DNA of 21,628 nucleotides from NCBI GenBank assembly GCA_020850785.1, contig JADZDZ010000352.1:1-21628 (forward strand). Reading direction: 5' to 3'. Under the pieces are notes generated by a model that was not told the origin of the DNA, made no database searches, and was given only the letters and a program-made list of their open reading frames with translations. Shown here one piece after another: positions 15,191 to 21,628 of this stretch. The position numbers and the translations under genes were made by a program. The stretch is from Candidatus Sumerlaeota bacterium. Lineage in GTDB: Bacteria > Sumerlaeota > Sumerlaeia > SLMS01. Positions within the stretch are counted from its first letter, which is position 1. Each line of letters opens with the position of its first letter.

Positions 15191-17419
15191 GTGACGACGG
15201 AACATAATCACAGCCATGACCACGTGCATGATGACGCGCCGGATGCGGCAATGACGGCGCCGCCGCTCTATTGGTCCACGCTGTCCGAGTTGGATCAGGA
15301 CGGGGAGTATCGCGCGCGCGTTGGGGAGGAATTTTATCCCGAAGCGAAGCCGGAGCGTTTCTTCGAGGTGGCGGGGGATGAGGAGAAGATTGTCTCCCCC
15401 TTCAGTCGGCGCACGTTCCTGAAGTTCAGCGCGTTCTCGGCGCTGGTGGCGGCGGTGAGCGGCTGCGAGCGCCCTGTGCAGAAGGTGCTGCCGTACGTTG
15501 CGAAGCCGGAAGAGATCAACTACGGCGTTGCGAATTTCTATGCGTCAACGTGCCGCGAGTGCGCGGCGGCGTGCGGCCTTTTGGTGAAGACGCGCGAGGG
15601 GCGCCCGATCAAGCTTGAGGGGAATCCCGATCACCCGATGAACCGCGGGGCCTTGTGCGCGCGGGGGCAGGCGGGTGTGCTGAACCTTTACAATCCCGAC
15701 CGGCTGAAGAGCCCCGTGCGCGCGCAGCGCAAGGGGAACCTCGTGGAGGCGTCGACGAACGGCTTCGCGAAGATGGCGGAGTTTGACAAGGAGATCGGGG
15801 CGGCGATCGCGGGGACGCGGGGACGGGTGGTGTTGTTGACGCCGACGATTTCGGGTCCGTCGAACGAGCGGTTGATCAAGGATTTCCTGTCGGTCACGAC
15901 GAATGCGCAGCACGTGATGTATGACGCGCTGGAGACGGGCGAGGAGCGCGAGCTTTACAATACGGTGTTCAGCAAGCCTGTGACACCACGTTACCGCTTC
16001 CAGAATGCGAACGTGGTGCTGAACCTGGGCGGCGATCCGCTGGGGCAGCACGTGTCGCAGTCGGAAATCCAGCGTGACTGGGCCGCGAAGCGGGCGCCGA
16101 ACGCGGAAGGCGGAATGTCGCGCGTCTATACGTTCGAGCCGGTGCCGACGCTGTCGGGCATCAATTCCGACTATCGCCATGCGGTGCGCCCGGCGGACCT
16201 GTTCCGCGCGGGGCTTGTGATCGCGGCGCTGGTGTACAAGCAGTTGAAGGCTTCGTCGGCGGCGAACGCGGTGGTGAAGAACGCGGACACGGAAAAGCTG
16301 CTGGGCGGGGTTGATGCGGAGTCGCTTGCGCAGGAGACGGGCATCGCGCTGAAGGAGTATGAGCGCGTTGCGAAGTCGCTGGTGGATGCGCCGACACGGA
16401 GCATTGTCTATACAAAGGGCGCGGCGGCGGACACGGCGGATGCAAAGAACCTGCATCTGCTGGGCATCCTGATGAATGCGATGCTGGGAAATTACCAGAA
16501 CACGATCGACACGATCGTGACGACGTCGAAGCAGTCGCTGGGCAGCACGGCGGCGATGCAGCAGTTGGTGTCGGACATGAATTCGGGCGCGGTGGAGGTG
16601 TTGATTTTCCACGGAGTGAATCCCGCCTACACCCTTCCGAAGAGCGTGGGCTTTGCGCAGGCGCTGGCGAAGGTGAAGCTGGTGGTTTCGCTGAACCTGA
16701 TGATGGACGAGTCGGCGTCGCTGGCGGACATTGCGATTCCCGCAGTGCATGGCCTTGAGAGCTGGGGCGATGCGGAAGCGCAGACGGGCGTGTACAGCAT
16801 GCAGCAGCCCGCGATTAACCCGATTTTCGGCGAAACGAGCGCCGATCCGACGTTCGCGACGCGCGCCTGGCAGGAATCGTTGATGGCGTTCATGGTGGCG
16901 GCGGGCAGCCCGGTGTTCCGCCGGGTGCCGTCGAAGGCGGACATCCAGCGGCTGATGGAGGATCAGGGGACGACGGACACGTTGAAGCTGGATCCGAAGT
17001 CGCTGCAGCCCTACAACATCACGTGGTACGACTACATTCGCGAGACGTGGCGTGATCAGATTTACGCGAGGACGCCCTTCGCGTCGCCGACGTTTGAAGC
17101 ATTCTGGACGACGCTGGTGCAGACGGGCGTGCTGGACACGGTTGGCGCGCAGTCGCGCAATGGGGCTCTGGCGGCGCCGAACATCAATCCCGCGTTGATG
17201 GGATCGATCGGCGCGCCGGCGAAGTCGGAGGGGCTGACGTTCGTGGCGCAGCCGTCCGTGGTGCACGGCGATGGTTCGTCGATGGTCAACCCGTTCCTGC
17301 TGGAACTGCCGGATTCGGTGAGCAAGGTTTGCTGGGACAACTACGCGAGCATCGCGCCTTCGCTGGCGAAGCAGCTCGACGTGGAGGACGGCGAATACGT
17401 GAACGTGACCGTCGGGTAA
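15191..17419 (+). CDS. actB: ACIII subunit ActB, N-terminal molybdopterin-oxidoreductase-like part (ActB1)
   Basis: The 742-residue product resembles the large catalytic subunit of DMSO-reductase-family enzymes; in ACIII this domain is known to lack molybdenum. It has a His-rich N-terminus (HNHSHDHVHDD, residues 5-15) and the extended cytoplasmic leader typical of ActB. A Tat motif SRRTFLKF (72-79) and a lipobox-like SGC (C92) follow. Cysteines C121, C124, C128 and C156 occupy the usual iron-sulphur position of the family. The frame stops at TAA 17417, inside the C-terminal beta-barrel domain. The next codons continue in the same frame into a strand (TTVKVPAYIQPG) that belongs to this domain. 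ActB is commonly a single long protein, so this looks like an interrupted actB. The start is GTG 15191, with no clear ribosome-binding site. Confidence 0.93.
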   Translation: MTTEHNHSHDHVHDDAPDAAMTAPPLYWSTLSELDQDGEYRARVGEEFYPEAKPERFFEVAGDEEKIVSPFSRRTFLKFSAFSALVAAVSGCERPVQKVLPYVAKPEEINYGVANFYASTCRECAAACGLLVKTREGRPIKLEGNPDHPMNRGALCARGQAGVLNLYNPDRLKSPVRAQRKGNLVEASTNGFAKMAEFDKEIGAAIAGTRGRVVLLTPTISGPSNERLIKDFLSVTTNAQHVMYDALETGEERELYNTVFSKPVTPRYRFQNANVVLNLGGDPLGQHVSQSEIQRDWAAKRAPNAEGGMSRVYTFEPVPTLSGINSDYRHAVRPADLFRAGLVIAALVYKQLKASSAANAVVKNADTEKLLGGVDAESLAQETGIALKEYERVAKSLVDAPTRSIVYTKGAAADTADAKNLHLLGILMNAMLGNYQNTIDTIVTTSKQSLGSTAAMQQLVSDMNSGAVEVLIFHGVNPAYTLPKSVGFAQALAKVKLVVSLNLMMDESASLADIAIPAVHGLESWGDAEAQTGVYSMQQPAINPIFGETSADPTFATRAWQESLMAFMVAAGSPVFRRVPSKADIQRLMEDQGTTDTLKLDPKSLQPYNITWYDYIRETWRDQIYARTPFASPTFEAFWTTLVQTGVLDTVGAQSRNGALAAPNINPALMGSIGAPAKSEGLTFVAQPSVVHGDGSSMVNPFLLELPDSVSKVCWDNYASIAPSLAKQLDVEDGEYVNVTVG
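17417..17419 (+). other. In-frame TAA splitting actB
   Basis: GTG 17426 is in the same frame as GTG 15191 (2235 bases apart). Reading through this TAA joins VNVTVG to TTVKVPAYIQPG, one continuous strand pair of the molybdopterin-oxidoreductase C-terminal domain. The break is inside a domain, not at the B1/B2 boundary. Confidence 0.65.
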
Positions 17420-17425
17420 ACGACG

Positions 17426-18757
17426 GTGAAGGTGCCGGCGTATATACAGCCGGGCGCGCACAAGGATGTCGTGAGCATCGGGCTTGGGTGGGGACGAACG
17501 GGAATCCACGGGGCGCTGGGCGAAGGCATCGGCGTGGACGTGTTCCCGCTGGTGGAGGCGACGCGGACGTCGCTGGTGACTTCGGGACGTCAGGTGAAGA
17601 TCGAGAAGGCGGGCGGCCGGACGAAGCTGGCGAACATTCAGGGGCACAATTACCTCTACGTGCCTTCCTACGCCGGGATGATGGTGAACAAGCGGGTGGG
17701 CGAGGTGCCGGAAGGGGCGTCGCGGAACGAGCAGGGAACGGCGGTCTGGGAACGGCCGATCATTGCCGAGACGACGTTGAACGAGTGGAAGGAGAACCCG
17801 TCAAAGGCGTATCCGAACCACGTGGAGCAGAACGGCCTGCCGAAGTCGGTGTGGCTGCACAAGCACAAGTATGAGGGGCACCACTGGGGCATGATCGTGG
17901 ACCTGAACGCGTGCAATGGCTGCAATGCGTGCATGGTGGCGTGCTCGGTGGAGAACAACGTGCCGGTGGTGGGGAAGGCGGAGGTGTTGAAGGGACGCGA
18001 AATGTTCTGGATTCGCATCGACCGCTACTACCGCGGTGATCGTGAGAATCCGGATTTCGTGCAGATGCCGCTGATGTGCAACCATTGCGGAAATGCGCCG
18101 TGCGAAACGGTGTGCCCCGTGATGGCGACGATGCACAACGATGAAGGCTTGAACGTGATGACGTACAACCGATGCGTGGGCACGCGCTATTGCGCGAACA
18201 ACTGCCCGTACAAGGTGCGTCGTTTCAATTTCTTCCAGTACAGTGACTTCCGGATGGGTCGCCAGGATGGGCGGGAGCGGGTGTCGCCGCTGGAACTGGT
18301 GTTGAATCCTGATGTGTCTACGCGCACGCGCGGCGTGATGGAGAAGTGCACGTTCTGCGTGCATCGGATTCGCGCGGCGAAGGACAAGGCGCGCGAGGAG
18401 GGTTCGCCGCTGAAGGATGGCGAGTTGCAGACGGCCTGCCAGCAGACGTGTCCGGCGAAGGCGATCCACTTCGGTGATCGGAATGATCCGAACTCTGTGG
18501 TGGCGAAGCTGTGGCAGGACCCGCGGAACTACGGGTTGCTGGAGGATTTGAACACGGATCCGTCGGTGCGCTACTTTGCGCTGGTCCGCAATCGGGACGA
18601 GGCGTCGCCGTATCGTTCGATGTATCAGGCCCATCACGTGGATCATCACGGTGGCGGGCACGGCGAGGCGGCGGGCCATGGTGAGTCCGCGTCGCATGAG
18701 AAGAAGGAAGGCGGGGCGCCGGCGGAACATGCGCCCGCGAATTCTAGGGGACACTGA
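17426..18757 (+). CDS. actB: ACIII subunit ActB, C-terminal iron-sulphur part (ActB2)
   Basis: The 443-residue frame first completes the ActB1 beta-barrel (VKVPAYIQPGAHKDVVSIGLG to about residue 50). A ferredoxin-like electron-transfer domain follows, with fifteen cysteines in four groups: C163/166/169/173, C218/221/226/230, C250/256/260 and C308/311/338/342. This fits three [4Fe-4S] clusters and one [3Fe-4S] cluster, as known for ActB. The C-terminus is His-rich (HHVDHHGGGHGEAAGHGES). It has no signal peptide, so it needs fusion to ActB1 by readthrough, or co-export with it, to reach the periplasm. GTG 17426 has only a poor ribosome-binding site. It is followed by actC after 23 bases. Confidence 0.92.
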   Translation: MKVPAYIQPGAHKDVVSIGLGWGRTGIHGALGEGIGVDVFPLVEATRTSLVTSGRQVKIEKAGGRTKLANIQGHNYLYVPSYAGMMVNKRVGEVPEGASRNEQGTAVWERPIIAETTLNEWKENPSKAYPNHVEQNGLPKSVWLHKHKYEGHHWGMIVDLNACNGCNACMVACSVENNVPVVGKAEVLKGREMFWIRIDRYYRGDRENPDFVQMPLMCNHCGNAPCETVCPVMATMHNDEGLNVMTYNRCVGTRYCANNCPYKVRRFNFFQYSDFRMGRQDGRERVSPLELVLNPDVSTRTRGVMEKCTFCVHRIRAAKDKAREEGSPLKDGELQTACQQTCPAKAIHFGDRNDPNSVVAKLWQDPRNYGLLEDLNTDPSVRYFALVRNRDEASPYRSMYQAHHVDHHGGGHGEAAGHGESASHEKKEGGAPAEHAPANSRGH

Positions 18758-18780
18758 GCACGAGACAACCGGGTGAAGCG

Positions 18781-20228
<1,448 letters not shown>

Positions 20229-20229
<1 letters not shown>

Positions 20230-20816
20230 TGGCGCGGATTCAGGTTCCCTGCGTGATGGGCTTTTATGACGATGCGCACGACCTGCTGGACGTGACGGAG
20301 CGGGCGCGGACGGTGGAGAAGTTCGAAAACCTTGATGCCTACACGCCATACCCGATTCACGGGATGGAGGACGCCCTTGGGCTGAAGCGTTCGTGGGTGA
20401 GCACGGCGGCGCGTTTTGCGCTGCTGGGCGGCTGGGGACTGGGCTTCCTGTTCCAGACGTGGACGTCGGCGGTGGACTGGCCGATAAACATTGGCGGCAA
20501 GCCGTTCGTGTCGTGGCCGGCGTGGATTCCCGTGACGTTCGAGTTCGGGGTGTTGGTGGCGGCCTTCACGAACCTGCTTTGCATGTTCTACGCGTGTGAT
20601 TTGTATCCGCGCCCGAAGACGGTGGTGCTGAGCAAGCGCATCACGAACGACCGCATGGTGCTCGTGATTCCGACGAAGGGTGAGGAACAAGAGAAGCGCG
20701 CGGTGGATTTCCTTACCGCGAACAAGGCGCTGAAGATCAAGATCATCGACGGATTTGACAAAGAGAAGCAGCGGTTGATTTTCCGCGCGGCTCCGGTGGT
20801 TGGGGAGGTCGCGTGA
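20229..20816 (+). CDS. actD: ACIII subunit ActD (DUF3341 membrane protein)
   Basis: The 195-residue protein starts with a soluble region (VPCVMGFYDDAHDLLDVTERAR and AYTPYPIHGMEDALGLKRS). Two membrane helices follow (about 60-80 and 98-120), then a short soluble tail. The phrase DAYTPYPIHGMEDALGL is a hallmark of ActD (DUF3341), which packs against ActC/ActF and carries no cofactor. The start ATG 20229 shares its A with the last base of the actC stop (TGATG), and its stop overlaps the actE start in the same way. Both junctions imply translational coupling that keeps subunits in balance. Confidence 0.93.
20802..20808 (+). promoter_or_regulatory. Strong ribosome-binding site deciding the actE start
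   Basis: GGGGAGG lies 7 bases before ATG 20816, favouring that codon over GTG 20813. It is among the few clear Shine-Dalgarno sequences in the window. Confidence 0.6.
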
Positions 20817-21574
20817 TGAGGCGGGTGATGGATTCCTTCGTGGCAGCAGGTGCGCGGCGGGTGGTTCGCGGTTGGAGAATGGCGGGCCTGTGCGTGCTGA
20901 TGGGAATGGCGGTGGTTGTCCTCGGTGCCTGCAAGCCGAACAAGGAGCGGCGGGAGATCGAGTGGATGCCTGACATGTATCGCAATCAGGCCGTGAAGCC
21001 ACAGGAGGAAAATGACTTCTTCAAGAGCGGTTCGGGGATGCTGAATCCACCGGCTCACACGGTTCCCGTGGGTTTCACGCGCTATCCCTATCGCATCACG
21101 GAAGGCGCGAAGGCGGGCGAGGAGTTGGTGAATCCGCTGCCGCGAACGCGCGAGGTGCTGGAGATCGGCCGGAAGTACTACAACATCCATTGCATCGTGT
21201 GCCATGGCCCCGTGGGGAGCGGCGATGGGCTTGCGACGCTGGCGAAGCGCGAGGTGGGGATGCCGGTGCCTCCGCAGCTTTATTCGGAGAAGATTCGGAC
21301 GACGTGGAAGGATGGACAGATTTATCACACGATCACGATGGGTCAGGGGCAGATGCCTCCCTATGCGTCACGCATTGAGCCGATCCATCGCTGGGCGATT
21401 GTGCATTACGTGCGGGCGTTGGGCGAAGCAGGGGCGCCGACGGCTGATGACCTGAAGGTCGCGGAGGAGAAGGGGCTGAAGGCGAAGGACGAAGATGCAA
21501 AGAATAGCACGCTCATCCCCGGTGGGCGTCGCGATTTCCAGGCAATTTACAGGCTTCCGAAGGATACGAAGTAA
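20816..21574 (+). CDS. actE: ACIII subunit ActE, monohaem cytochrome c lipoprotein
   Basis: The 252-residue protein has a basic N-terminus and a hydrophobic signal ending in a lipobox (LGAC, C39), so it is a membrane-attached periplasmic lipoprotein. A single class-I cytochrome c domain has CIVCH (C126-H130) and a probable axial Met in GQGQMPPYASRI (M180). The segment around PVGFTRYPYRITEGAKAGEE is typical of ActE. It takes electrons from the complex to downstream acceptors. I chose ATG 20816 rather than the in-frame GTG 20813 because it forms the same TGATG junction as actC/actD and has a well-spaced GGGGAGG. The stop is TAA, 5 bases before the next gene. Confidence 0.94.
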   Translation: MRRVMDSFVAAGARRVVRGWRMAGLCVLMGMAVVVLGACKPNKERREIEWMPDMYRNQAVKPQEENDFFKSGSGMLNPPAHTVPVGFTRYPYRITEGAKAGEELVNPLPRTREVLEIGRKYYNIHCIVCHGPVGSGDGLATLAKREVGMPVPPQLYSEKIRTTWKDGQIYHTITMGQGQMPPYASRIEPIHRWAIVHYVRALGEAGAPTADDLKVAEEKGLKAKDEDAKNSTLIPGGRRDFQAIYRLPKDTK

Positions 21575-21579
21575 CGACG

Positions 21580-21628
21580 ATGCACGGACACCGTATCGAA
21601 CAAATCGAGGACAAGGCGCCGCTGCAGA
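21580..21628 (+). CDS. actF: Start of the next operon gene, presumably ActF, 3'-partial
   Basis: Only 16 codons are visible (MHGHRIEQIEDKAPLQ), starting 5 bases after the actE stop. The residues themselves are not diagnostic. The name rests on the conserved ACIII order A-B-C-D-E-F, in which ActF is a second NrfD-like membrane subunit. Confidence 0.55.
   Translation, partial: MHGHRIEQIEDKAPLQ

Noticed and set aside
15191..17419. Functional molybdenum enzyme
   Set aside because: The gene sits in a canonical ACIII operon with ActA, C, D and E. In that complex the molybdopterin-like domain is known not to hold molybdenum.
15545..17647. Very long antisense frame (700 codons), and similar ones at 1952-3382 and 6396-7904 on the minus strand
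   Set aside because: They lie opposite genes with clear protein families and have Arg/His/Leu-rich low-information products. The strong G/C preference at third positions of the sense genes removes stop codons from the antisense frames.

Overview
The window is GC-rich bacterial chromosome, with most codons ending in G or C. It comes from a diderm with an aerobic-type electron transport chain. Evidence for an outer membrane is a LolC/E-type lipoprotein-release permease and several lipobox proteins. Tat-type signals and an alternative complex III (ACIII) operon also fit. ACIII plus a giant Hsp70/Ser-Thr-kinase fusion would suit Planctomycetota or neighbouring little-cultured phyla (for example Sumerlaeota or Hydrogenedentota) or Acidobacteriota, but the sequence alone does not fix the phylum.

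Layout. (1) Bases 2-3514 (+): the 3' part of a very long gene that joins an Hsp70 (ATPase and beta substrate-binding domains, no helical lid), a disordered linker, a TPR-like helical region and a complete Hanks-type kinase. (2) Bases 3598-9099 (+): a lipoprotein gene interrupted by an in-frame TAA, a membrane-anchored TPR protein, lysS, a lolC/E-like permease with an unusual N-terminal membrane extension, and a FAH-superfamily enzyme. From the TPR gene onward the genes are tightly packed (ATGA and GTGA overlaps, then a 1-base gap). (3) Bases 13994-9108 (-): manA, a purple-acid-phosphatase-like metallophosphoesterase, a polytopic membrane protein (ATGA overlap) and a DASS/SLC13 anion transporter. 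The transporter converges on the FAH gene with only 8 bases between stop codons. (4) Bases 13995-14406: an AT-rich divergent regulatory region. (5) Bases 14407-21628 (+): the ACIII operon actA-actB(1/2)-actC-actD-actE-actF, cut by the window end.

How the genes work together. ActA (five haems), ActB (iron-sulphur electron wire), ActC/ActF (NrfD-type quinol-site membrane subunits), ActD and ActE (one haem c) form a quinol oxidoreductase that replaces the bc1 complex. Its promoter region carries a perfect TGTGA-N6-TCACA palindrome about 61-62 bases before the predicted transcription start, the classic class-I position for CRP/FNR-family activators.

The most unusual points are: the Hsp70-TPR-kinase fusion; two separate envelope-protein genes (the lipoprotein and actB) each broken by an in-frame TAA with the downstream half still in the same frame and beside a possible restart codon; and two palindromic operator-like sites with no regulator gene in view. 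No rRNA, tRNA, CRISPR array, insertion sequence or phage gene was recognised.
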